Assembly: GCA_948999435.1 (NCBI GenBank)
Contig: CARJCM010000030.1
Span: 1 to 15,524 of the forward strand
Direction: 5' to 3'
From: an uncultured Bacilli bacterium
Lineage (GTDB): Bacteria > Bacillota_I > Bacilli_A > RF39 > UBA660
Length of the DNA: 15,524 nt
Made by a program: the position numbers and the translations under genes. Below the pieces are notes generated by a model that did no database searches, was not told where the DNA came from, and saw only the letters and a list, made by a program, of their open reading frames with translations. Shown here one piece after another: positions 1 through 5,404 of the stretch; the stretch's first letter is position 1; every line of letters begins with the position of its first letter.

Positions 1-579
1 GGCCAAAGGGATGGGGGTGACGATTTTCGTGGTGGGGATGAATTAGTTGAGCTTACACATCTTATTGATAATAAAAGTGAAAGTAATAATAGTATTATTA
101 ATGTAGATAATATGATTATATTAGATGAGGACAATATTATATATCTTAAGGAAAATGACGTTAGTCAAGAATTAATTAATTATAATATTAGTTCAAAAAA
201 AGAGAAAAAATTGTTATCCTTGTCAACAAAAAATGGTAAAATATCTAATTTGCTATTTAAAAATAATATAATATACTTTTTAAAAAATAATGTTAAAGAA
301 TCTAGTATTTGTGCACTTGAAATAGGTAAGGATCATTTTCAAGAATTAGGCAGTGGTGACTTAGCTTTTGGAAACTTTATTTTGGATAATGATTATATAT
401 TATTTCATGGGAGAGAAGAATGGTGTTTATATTCTTTAAATGATAAAAAAATTTATTCAATTGACTTTCCTAATATATATGCTTACCCAAAATATTTATT
501 AATTAATAATGATATTCTATTTGAGAGTGATGAAAACACTTTATACTTAGGAAAAATAAAATTAAAAACTGCAAATTAA
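1..579 (+). CDS. unrecognised protein, C-terminal part (5'-truncated); beta-rich repeats
   Basis: The frame is open from base 1, so this is the last 192 codons of a longer gene rather than a gene starting at the ATG at 112; no ribosome binding site precedes that ATG. The first residues are Gly/Asp-rich (GQRDGGDDFRGGDE) and look like a linker. The remainder alternates short hydrophobic strands with polar turns (IIYLKEND, IIYFLKNN, YILFHGREEW, DILFESDENTLYLGKI), a pattern seen in beta-propeller or DUF5050-like proteins. No catalytic motif or membrane segment is visible. I do not recognise the family. An intrinsic terminator overlaps the stop codon, so the gene ends its transcription unit. Whether it is cargo of the mobile element or chromosomal cannot be judged here. 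Confidence 0.8.
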   Translation, partial: GQRDGGDDFRGGDELVELTHLIDNKSESNNSIINVDNMIILDEDNIIYLKENDVSQELINYNISSKKEKKLLSLSTKNGKISNLLFKNNIIYFLKNNVKESSICALEIGKDHFQELGSGDLAFGNFILDNDYILFHGREEWCLYSLNDKKIYSIDFPNIYAYPKYLLINNDILFESDENTLYLGKIKLKTAN

Positions 580-590
580 GCAGTTTTTTA
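564..590 (+). terminator. intrinsic terminator overlapping the stop codon
   Basis: A 9-bp perfect stem (AAAAACTGC, 564-572, with GCAGTTTTT, 580-588) has a 7-nt loop AAATTAA and runs into T residues. The stop codon TAA (577-579) is in the loop. It separates the truncated gene from the leader region that follows. Confidence 0.85.
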
Positions 591-614
591 ATTTTATTAT
601 TTTATAACATAAAA

Positions 615-646
615 CGACAAAATTCTTATGATTTATTGTCTATAAT
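615..646 (+). promoter_or_regulatory. candidate promoter of the leader/sigma-like gene
   Basis: A perfect TATAAT is at 641-646. The upstream CGACAA (615-620) is a poor -35 with a 20-bp gap, so only the -10 box is convincing. Initiation would be near 653, just before the long hairpin. Confidence 0.4.
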
Positions 647-662
647 AGAGATAATAAAACGA

Positions 663-780
663 TTGTTGTCATAAAAAAGTAGATAATAGTTGTATTATTT
701 AGAAAGTTGGCGTTATTTAAGAAGTTTTGTAGAATCTATTTTTTTATATGACAACAACATAAGGAGAATGCTTTATGTTG
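663..780 (+). promoter_or_regulatory. structured leader with two competing hairpins
   Basis: Arm 663-684 (TTGTTGTCAT, A6, GTAGAT) pairs with 734-757 (ATCTA, T7, AT, ATGACAACAA) into a long stem. Immediately after, CAACATAA (755-762) pairs with TTATGTTG (773-780). This second stem holds the start codon ATG (775-777) of the next small ORF and puts its ribosome binding site GGAG in the loop. The two stems share bases 755-757, so they compete at their junction. This looks like translational or attenuation control of the leader ORF; the signal it senses is unknown. The pairings are seen in the sequence, the regulation is inferred. Confidence 0.55.
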
Positions 781-924
781 GAGTTGGCTAGAAAAACTAC
801 AATTTTAAGCAGTATATTAAAAAGAGATGGTATATCCTTTCTAGGGTGTTTCATCTCTTTTTTTTGTTTAACTTTTAGAGCTAGAAGCCCACCTTTAGTC
901 AATTTAAGTTTTAAAAAATATTAA
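775..924 (+). CDS. 49-codon leader ORF preceding the sigma-like gene
   Basis: The ORF starts at ATG 775 behind AAGGAG (761-766, 8 nt gap) and runs to TAA 922-924, 18 bp before the next gene. It begins MLELARKTTILSSILKRDG, then has a hydrophobic Cys/Phe stretch (FLGCFISFFCLTF) and ends with RARSPPLVNLSFKKY. A clear intrinsic terminator (819-865) lies inside the reading frame, which is unusual for an ordinary gene and suits a leader peptide whose translation decides whether transcription continues into the downstream regulator. Its start codon is in a predicted hairpin. I do not recognise the family. It could also be a chance ORF within a non-coding leader, though the ribosome binding site and length argue for translation. 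Confidence 0.5.
   Translation: MLELARKTTILSSILKRDGISFLGCFISFFCLTFRARSPPLVNLSFKKY
819..866 (+). terminator. intrinsic terminator inside the leader ORF (attenuator candidate)
   Basis: AAAAAGAGATG (819-829) pairs with CATCTCTTTTT (852-862); within it, ATATCC can pair with GGGTGT around a short TTTCTA loop. The stem is followed by a T run to 865. It would stop transcription about 75 bp before the sigma-like gene. Confidence 0.75.
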
Positions 925-942
925 ATTGATTGGAGAATAGAA

Positions 943-1413
943 ATGGAAAATAGACCTAAAAGAAGAAGATATAAGGATAACCCTTATAATTTAGAAATAA
1001 ATAATAGTAAATATATAATTAATTTTTATGATAGTAAAAAAGTATTACAAAAAATAGAAGTTAGCGAAGAAGTATTTTCTGTTTTTGATAAAAGTGAATT
1101 AAAGGATCTTTCACAAATGAATGAATATGATAATCATATTGAACATGCTGCTTTATTTGAAGAAGTACTAAATAAAAGGGCAATTAATAAAACTAAACTA
1201 ACTGAAGAAATAGCAGAATCCAATATAATTACTGAAGAATTATTAAATGCTATAAAAGAACTGCAAACAACACAAAAAAGAAGATTAATATTATATTACT
1301 TATATGATTATACATTGGAAGAAATAGCAATTAAAGAACATTGCTCAAAAGTTGCAATAAAGTATAGTTTAGATATTGCTATAAAAAATTTAAAAAAAAA
1401 TTTAAAGTTTTAA
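943..1413 (+). CDS. sigma-70 region 4-like regulator of mobile elements
   Basis: This 156-residue protein has a basic N terminus (MENRPKRRRYKDNPYNL), a middle with the phrase FDKSELKDLSQMNEYDNHIEH, and a C-terminal sigma region 4 helix-turn-helix at about 124-151 (TLEEIAIKEHCSKVAIKYSL). It has no region 2, so it is not a full sigma factor. Proteins of this length and layout are common in conjugative transposons and prophages of Clostridia and related bacteria, where they are annotated as sigma-70 family or sigma-like helix-turn-helix proteins and probably control excision or transfer genes. The start is set by GGAGA at 932-936, 6 nt before ATG. The gene lies behind a leader with an internal terminator, so its expression is probably conditional. 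Family assignment is firm; the regulon is unknown. Confidence 0.85.
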   Translation: MENRPKRRRYKDNPYNLEINNSKYIINFYDSKKVLQKIEVSEEVFSVFDKSELKDLSQMNEYDNHIEHAALFEEVLNKRAINKTKLTEEIAESNIITEELLNAIKELQTTQKRRLILYYLYDYTLEEIAIKEHCSKVAIKYSLDIAIKNLKKNLKF

Positions 1414-1444
1414 CTTAACTTTTAAATTACTATTTAGGAAATAT

Positions 1445-1471
1445 ATGAAAGGGAGTTTAACTCCCTTTCAT
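1445..1471. terminator. strong GC-rich hairpin after the sigma-like gene
   Basis: An 11-bp perfect stem (ATGAAAGGGAG with CTCCCTTTCAT, loop TTTAA) begins 31 bp after the stop codon. No U tract follows on either strand, so it may be a weak terminator, an RNA-stabilising 3' end or a protein site rather than a canonical intrinsic terminator. Confidence 0.5.
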
Positions 1472-1495
1472 CCTCCTTTCCGTAAGGGATGCTCT

Positions 1496-1524
1496 TTGAA
1501 AATTATATATTCACATATTAAATA
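1496..1524 (+). promoter_or_regulatory. candidate promoter of the structured RNA
   Basis: TTGAAA (1496-1501) is followed after 17 bp by TAAATA (1519-1524). Initiation about 7 nt later would be at the first base-paired segment of the RNA. The -10 box is imperfect. Confidence 0.4.
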
Positions 1525-1528
1525 CTTT

Positions 1529-1835
1529 CTCATTATTATTCGGAAACGATGAGCACGTTAGCAAATACGCATGCGATAAATATTTGGCTATAAATATTAA
1601 GTAGCACTTAATAATGCGATGACAAATAATGAGTATAATGATACTTCTGCTTAGCCACAACTATAAGTAATGGAAGCAGTTCTGTGAGAACCACAGGGGG
1701 GTGAAATTCCCATGAAACTATTTAGCTGATAGTTGTTTAATATGATCCCTATAGAGGGTACTAAGAAAAATATCTATAACAGAAGTAAAATTAAATATTA
1801 CAATTAAAGTCAAAATATTTTGTTTTGACTTTTTT
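1529..1835 (+). ncRNA. structured non-coding RNA with predicted pseudoknot, unassigned family
   Basis: No gene-like frame is seen, but many complementary segments nest well. CTCATTATT (1529-1537) pairs with AATAATGAG (1625-1633) and encloses TCG-GAAA-CGA (1540-1549, GNRA loop), CGCAT (1568-1572) with ATGCG (1614-1618), and TATTAAGT (1595-1602) with ACTTAATA (1606-1613). A second domain has CTGCTT (1647-1652) with AAGCAG (1674-1679), extended by CCA/TGG, CTGTG-AGAAC-CACAG (1682-1696), and GGG-TGAAATT-CCC (1699-1711), whose loop looks T-loop-like. The hairpin loop segment CAACTAT (1658-1664) is complementary to ATAGTTG (1729-1735), giving a pseudoknot. An intrinsic terminator closes the unit at 1806-1835. 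It lies between the sigma-like gene and the toxin module. The function is unknown, and I could not match it to a known riboswitch or large ornate RNA from memory. Confidence 0.6.
1806..1835 (+). terminator. intrinsic terminator of the structured RNA
   Basis: AAAGTCAAAA (1806-1815) pairs with TTTTGACTTT (1823-1832) around TATTTTG, and T residues continue to 1835. It ends the RNA 34 bp before the next small ORF. Confidence 0.85.
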
Positions 1836-1869
1836 ACATAATTAAACATATAAAATGAAAGGATAAAAT

Positions 1870-2049
1870 ATGAGAAATTTTATAGTAAATGTTAAATATA
1901 AAAAAAGTAGTATTAATTTTAGTGTGAAGGCTTATAATCGCAAAGAAGCTGTAGAACAAGTAAGAGAGATAATTAATGACACAACAATGTTTGCTTTTAC
2001 TACCGAAGAGAAGAAAAAATTAGTATATAGAGTAAAGAGAGAAAAATAA
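1870..2049 (+). CDS. 59-residue protein overlapping the MazF-type toxin gene; candidate antitoxin
   Basis: ATG at 1870 follows GAAAGGA (1856-1862) and an in-frame stop lies just upstream, so the start is fixed. The product begins MRNFIVNVKYKKSSINFSVK and ends KKKLVYRVKREK. It shows two short strands followed by a helix (RKEAVEQVREIIN) and is strongly basic. TAA overlaps the ATG of the toxin gene by one base (TAATG), so the two are translationally coupled, as antitoxin-toxin pairs usually are. However, MazE antitoxins are normally longer, with an AbrB-like or ribbon-helix-helix N terminus and an acidic tail, none of which is visible here. It could be an unusual antitoxin or an unrelated small protein. 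I do not recognise the family. Confidence 0.7.
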   Translation: MRNFIVNVKYKKSSINFSVKAYNRKEAVEQVREIINDTTMFAFTTEEKKKLVYRVKREK

Positions 2050-2393
2050 TGGGTAAAACAATAAAAAGAGGAGATGTATATTATGCAAATCTGAATCCAA
2101 GAAAAGGAAGCGAAGAAGGTGGAATAAGGCCAATTGTTGTAGTTCAAAATAATGTAGGGAACTATTTTAGTAAAACTATCATTGCTATTCCTATAACAAC
2201 TAAAAAAGGAAAATTACCAACACATATTAAAATACCCAAAGGTAATAATATAGAATATGATTCTACAGCATTAAGTGAACAAATAAGAGTATTAGATAAA
2301 AGTAGATTAAGAAAATACGTATGTAAGCTATCAAAGGAAAAGATGAAAGAGATAGATTCTAAATTGCTTTTAGCATTAGGACTAAAAATATAA
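2049..2393 (+). CDS. MazF/PemK-family endoribonuclease toxin
   Basis: The 114-residue protein has the full MazF fold signature: KRGDVYYANLNP at the start, GSEEGGIRPIVVVQN with the catalytic-type Arg27, and IPITTKKGKLPTH with Thr50 in the place of the B. subtilis MazF catalytic Thr, followed by ALSEQIRVLDKSRL. Members cut single-stranded mRNA at short sequences and are held inactive by a cognate antitoxin encoded upstream. Length is normal for the family. The gene overlaps the preceding 59-codon ORF by one base. Within a mobile element such a toxin would support element maintenance. Family and likely RNase activity are firm from motifs; the identity of the antitoxin is open, because the upstream protein does not look like MazE and a structured RNA lies just before it. 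Confidence 0.9.
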   Translation: MGKTIKRGDVYYANLNPRKGSEEGGIRPIVVVQNNVGNYFSKTIIAIPITTKKGKLPTHIKIPKGNNIEYDSTALSEQIRVLDKSRLRKYVCKLSKEKMKEIDSKLLLALGLKI

Positions 2394-2395
2394 AA

Positions 2396-2435
2396 GCAGT
2401 ACGAATAAGTAGTAACAAAATTTATGCAGTGCGAA
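2396..2435 (+). repeat. short direct repeat GCAGTACGAA / GCAGTGCGAA
   Basis: GCAGTACGAA (2396-2405) and GCAGTGCGAA (2426-2435) differ by one base and start 30 bp apart in the gap before the excisionase-like gene. A related TTCGTA is at 2475-2480 inside the dyad ATACG-TT-CGTAT. They could be excisionase or integrase arm sites, or an operator; no direct evidence separates these. Confidence 0.4.
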
Positions 2436-2450
2436 AGGAGAAAAAGTCAA

Positions 2451-2543
2451 GTGTATAAAATAAGTTTTTATACGTTCGTATTAAATAAAATTAAATGTTA
2501 TTCTTTTAGCGTGATTAGCAGTTATTACAGAGGTGCTATATGA
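2451..2543 (+). CDS. 30-codon ORF with GTG start, coupled to the excisionase-like gene
   Basis: GTG 2451 stands 10 nt after AAAGGAG (2434-2440). The frame begins VYKISFYTFVLNKIKCYSF and ends with TGA 2541-2543, overlapping the downstream ATG (ATGA). The overlap and ribosome binding site fit a leader peptide that controls translation of the excisionase-like gene. The GTG start, small size and lack of any known match keep this tentative. Confidence 0.35.
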   Translation: MYKISFYTFVLNKIKCYSFSVISSYYRGAI

Positions 2544-2743
2544 TAATTCAAGAAAAAAAAGTATATAGTGCATCTGAAGTCCAAAAAATATTAGGATTAG
2601 GAAGAAATATCTTATATAACTACTTGGATGAAGTATATAAAAAGCAAACTCCATTTAGGGTTATTAAGATAGGTAAGATTTATAAAATACCAAAAACGTC
2701 TTTTGATAGCTGGCTAAATTGTATCACTAGTAAAGAGGAATAA
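2540..2743 (+). CDS. excisionase-like MerR-type DNA-binding protein
   Basis: This 67-residue protein has a winged helix-turn-helix at 8-35 (YSASEVQKILGLGRNILYNYL), then a wing-like segment (FRVIKIGKIYKIPKTSFDSWL), the layout of Tn916-type Xis and the excisionase-family DNA-binding domain. Such proteins bend DNA at the attachment arms and turn the integrase towards excision. AGAGGTG at 2529-2535 is its ribosome binding site, and it ends 2 bp before the first recombinase gene, so the three genes form one operon. Position and size fit the role well. That it is a true directionality factor rather than a transcriptional regulator is inferred from context. Confidence 0.8.
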   Translation: MIIQEKKVYSASEVQKILGLGRNILYNYLDEVYKKQTPFRVIKIGKIYKIPKTSFDSWLNCITSKEE

Positions 2744-2745
2744 AC

Positions 2746-3930
2746 ATGGCTTTAATTAAAGGCAAAAGTAAAAAAGCTTTTTTTGAAAGAAAATCATGGT
2801 GTCATAGATATAAAATAATAAGTCCTGAATGTAAAATTCTATATAGAAAAAAAGGAGGATTTAAAACTGAAGAAGAAGCAGTAGCTAGTTATAAAATATA
2901 CGAAGAGCAGTTTAAAGAACAATGTAAAAAGTATATAGTAAAAAAAGAAATGTATGTTAAAGCATTTTTTGAATATTGGTTTGAAGAAATATATTCCTTA
3001 AGGATTCAACCGAATACAAAATCTATAGGCGCATATATTGTCTATGACTTAATAATACCATCAATTATCTATGATATAAGATTAGATCTAGCAACAGCTG
3101 ATTATTTTGATAATATCTTGAATATTGCAGCAAAAAGAACAAAATATAGTGGTGTAGCAGCTAGTAGTTATATAAGAATGGCAATAAAAGATGCTTTTTC
3201 TATGGGATTAATTAATTACGATTATGTTGAAGAAATAAAAAAGTTTCATCGTGAAAAGCCAAGAATTACAGTATTAAATTTATCTGAACAATCAAAACTT
3301 TTAGAACAAGCAGAGAATACACAATGGTTTTTAGAAATATTATTAGGATTATATTGTGGACTAAGAAAGGCTGAAATTTTAGGTTTAAAGTTTTCAGATA
3401 TAGATTTTGAAAATAAAGTATTATTTGTACAAAGACAATTAATTATAGAGAAGACAATTGAAAAAGGGACTTCAAAAGTATTGAATACTCAACTAAAGGA
3501 AAGCACCCCAAAAACTAAAAATAGTATTAGAAAATTTAAACTTCCAGACTTAGTATTAGAAGAAATATTAAAACGAAAAGTGGAAGTAGAAAAAATAAAA
3601 AAACTATCACCAAATTATAATGATAATGATTATATTAGTTGTCAAAAAAATGGAAAACCACATGGTTTAACATCATTAAATGACGCAATAGCAAGAATAT
3701 GTAAAATAGTGTCTTTGCCACATATTACAGTGCATTCTTTAAGGCATATGTGTGCAACAATGCTATTAGAGGAAGGAACTGAATTGGCTAAGATATCAGC
3801 TTTTTTAGGGCATTCTAGTGTGCATACAACATTTGAATATTATTGTGAAATTGTTGATGGTAGAAATAAAATATTATCTTATATTAACGATATATATAAA
3901 AATGGTTCAATAGAAGGTGCGCTATGTTAA
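2746..3930 (+). CDS. tyrosine recombinase (integrase), first of a tandem pair
   Basis: The 394-residue product has an N-terminal basic arm-binding-type region (1-65), a SAM-like core-binding domain (about 68-165) and a C-terminal catalytic domain. Catalytic residues are visible: Arg207 in GLYCGLRKAEILGL, a lysine-rich beta hairpin near 256-263, His330 and Arg333 in HSLRH, His356 in LGHSS, and Tyr365/Tyr366 in TTFEYYCEI, of which Tyr366 aligns best as nucleophile. It would cut and rejoin DNA at attachment sites of the mobile element. It starts 2 bp after the excisionase-like gene and overlaps the second recombinase gene by 7 bp. No residue is missing, so it should be active. It is not a duplicate of its neighbour: the sequences share motifs but differ over most of their length. 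Confidence 0.9.
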   Translation: MALIKGKSKKAFFERKSWCHRYKIISPECKILYRKKGGFKTEEEAVASYKIYEEQFKEQCKKYIVKKEMYVKAFFEYWFEEIYSLRIQPNTKSIGAYIVYDLIIPSIIYDIRLDLATADYFDNILNIAAKRTKYSGVAASSYIRMAIKDAFSMGLINYDYVEEIKKFHREKPRITVLNLSEQSKLLEQAENTQWFLEILLGLYCGLRKAEILGLKFSDIDFENKVLFVQRQLIIEKTIEKGTSKVLNTQLKESTPKTKNSIRKFKLPDLVLEEILKRKVEVEKIKKLSPNYNDNDYISCQKNGKPHGLTSLNDAIARICKIVSLPHITVHSLRHMCATMLLEEGTELAKISAFLGHSSVHTTFEYYCEIVDGRNKILSYINDIYKNGSIEGALC

Positions 3931-5213
3931 ACTTAGCAGAATTAACAAAGAAACCAATTAAATATCATGTATATAATGTAACAAGATTAAAGGATAAATA
4001 TGGTTATAAAATAAAGTTTGAATATGCAGACGACACTATTAGAATACACCAATTTGGTGGTTTTAAAAAAAAGAGTGAGGCAAAAGAAGCAAGAGACAAT
4101 GCAGTAGCAGATATTAAAAATAACAAATTTGTTTATTATGGAAATATAAAGTTTAAAGATTTTGCTATAGCATGGCTTGAACAAATAAGTAAACCTAACA
4201 TAGCATATAACTCGTATATGTCATATAGGAACGTTATTAAGAACTATGCTATACCATTTTTTAAAGAAATGTATTTAACAACAATTAATATAGGACATAT
4301 AACAAATTTTTATAATAAAGCGACAGATAAATCTTCTGTGCTACGTATAATAAAATATGTACTGGGAATAATGTTTCAATATACAAAAGAAAACAATTTA
4401 ACAAGAGTAAATCCAACTATAGGAGTTAAAATACAAAAGAATGAAGAAGAAAAACAATATGGTGTATTAAATATAGATACCAGTAAAACATTAACGATAG
4501 AGCAAACAAAAATATTAATAGAAGCAAGTAAGAGTACACCAATATATTTGGAAATATTATTCGCATTATTAACAGGTTTAAGAAAATCAGAAATTCATGG
4601 TTTAAAATATACGGATATTGATTGGAGTAAAAAAAAGATATATATAACAAGGCAGTTAGGAGTAGATCCAAATAAGAATAAAGAAGAATGCAAGAAGAAA
4701 ACAATAACAAAGCAAGAAATAAAACTAAAAACAAGATCAAGTAAAAGAGAAATTGATATACCAGATATGTTGTATGAAGCATTATTAGAAGAAAGGATAA
4801 AATATGAAAAGAATAAGAGAAGAAGAATTAATGATAAAACCAATCTATTTATAGATGAAAATTATATATGTTGTTCTACGTATGGGCATTCCAGAAGTAG
4901 AGGCTTTGTAAGACCATATTTTATTAAATTACTAGAAGATAATAATTTGCCTAAAATAAGATTTCATGACTTAAGACACACTTACACAACTTTAATTTTA
5001 ATGAATAATGGTAGCTTAAAAGCAGTATCCACATTACTTGGACATTCTTCCACAATGATTACTTTAAATAACTATTTTAATGTTCATGACATAGTTATAG
5101 ATTGTACGAATTTTTTAAATTCTATCATTGCGAAAACATATCATAAAAAAGATACAAAAATAGAAATAATTGACTTAAACCTAAATTTGCTAATAAAAAG
5201 AGAAGTCCCGTAA
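3924..5213 (+). CDS. tyrosine recombinase (integrase), second of a tandem pair
   Basis: The 429-residue protein repeats the integrase layout: an N-terminal beta-rich arm-binding-type domain (15-70, with GGFKKKSEAKEARD), a core-binding domain (about 75-165) and a catalytic domain with Arg220 in LTGLRKSEIHGL, His348 and Arg351 in HDLRH, His374 in LLGHSS and Tyr384 in LNNYFNV. An insert rich in Lys/Glu lies near 247-270, and about 40 residues extend beyond the nucleophile. Its ATG lies inside the end of the first recombinase gene (7-bp overlap), so the two are probably translated together, as in elements that need two recombinases. It is the last gene before uvrB and so lies next to the expected attachment site. 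Either enzyme alone might suffice; cooperation is inferred. Confidence 0.9.
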   Translation: MLNLAELTKKPIKYHVYNVTRLKDKYGYKIKFEYADDTIRIHQFGGFKKKSEAKEARDNAVADIKNNKFVYYGNIKFKDFAIAWLEQISKPNIAYNSYMSYRNVIKNYAIPFFKEMYLTTINIGHITNFYNKATDKSSVLRIIKYVLGIMFQYTKENNLTRVNPTIGVKIQKNEEEKQYGVLNIDTSKTLTIEQTKILIEASKSTPIYLEILFALLTGLRKSEIHGLKYTDIDWSKKKIYITRQLGVDPNKNKEECKKKTITKQEIKLKTRSSKREIDIPDMLYEALLEERIKYEKNKRRRINDKTNLFIDENYICCSTYGHSRSRGFVRPYFIKLLEDNNLPKIRFHDLRHTYTTLILMNNGSLKAVSTLLGHSSTMITLNNYFNVHDIVIDCTNFLNSIIAKTYHKKDTKIEIIDLNLNLLIKREVP

Positions 5214-5302
5214 ATACTAATAAAAAAGCAATATACAATGGTTTATTTCTGTGTTAAAATAGATTAGAAAAAGTTATTTAGTGTTATCTAATATTTTTGT
5301 GG

Positions 5303-5327
5303 CCAATTGGTGTACAATGTCGTACAC
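5303..5327. other. palindromes upstream of uvrB: candidate attachment core or operator
   Basis: CCAATTGG (5303-5310) adjoins GTGTACAATGTCGTACAC (5310-5327), a perfect 6-bp inverted repeat around a 6-bp centre. That is the format of a tyrosine recombinase crossover site, and it sits about 100 bp after the recombinase genes. It also overlaps a possible uvrB promoter (TTGGTG 5307-5312, TAAAAT 5332-5337, 19 bp apart), so it could be an operator. It does not match the B. subtilis LexA box. Confidence 0.45.
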
Positions 5328-5404
5328 AGGCTAAAATATAAAAAAATAAAAATCTAATGTACGAATTTTCATTGGTTGAGAATAATCATATTAAGGAGGG
5401 CATT

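Larger units (their letters stand above)
581..5330 (+). mobile_element. right end of an integrative element (ICE/IME-like); left boundary not visible
   Basis: The gene set is typical of the regulation and integration end of integrative elements of gut Bacillota: a small sigma-70 region 4-like regulator, a MazF-type toxin, a MerR-like excisionase and two tyrosine recombinases, all on the plus strand, ending just before the housekeeping gene uvrB. Recombinase genes usually lie beside one attachment site, so the right boundary is most likely between 5214 and 5404. No conjugation genes are seen, so the rest would lie to the left, outside the window. The partial gene at 1-579 may also belong to the element. 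The start given here is arbitrary. Confidence 0.6.

Noticed and set aside
724..758. A 35-base segment starting GTTTTGTAGAATC and ending GACAACAAC that looks like a type II CRISPR repeat, with a complementary segment upstream resembling a tracrRNA anti-repeat
   Set aside because: Only one copy is present, there is no spacer-sized periodicity and no cas gene in the window. The complementarity is better explained as a leader hairpin.
580..942. 6S RNA or another housekeeping RNA in the gap before the sigma-like gene
   Set aside because: A long hairpin is present, but I could not identify the paired central-bubble layout or a conserved sequence block, and a translated leader ORF explains the region better.
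1696..1711. GGGTGAAATTCCC resembles a conserved block of cobalamin riboswitches
   Set aside because: The other conserved blocks (GCCACTG, CCCGC-ACTGT) are missing, the RNA has its own terminator, and no B12-related gene follows.
4426..4843. Long minus-strand open frames across the second recombinase gene
   Set aside because: They are hydrophobic antisense frames produced by Lys/Glu-rich coding DNA, without ribosome binding sites.
5296..5372. LexA (SOS) box upstream of uvrB
   Set aside because: No GAAC-N4-GTTC type site is present. The GTGTAC-N6-GTACAC dyad does not fit the known Bacillota LexA consensus.
5357..5404. 16-residue N-terminal extension of UvrB
   Set aside because: No ribosome binding site precedes 5357, whereas AGGAGG is right before ATG 5405, where family members start.
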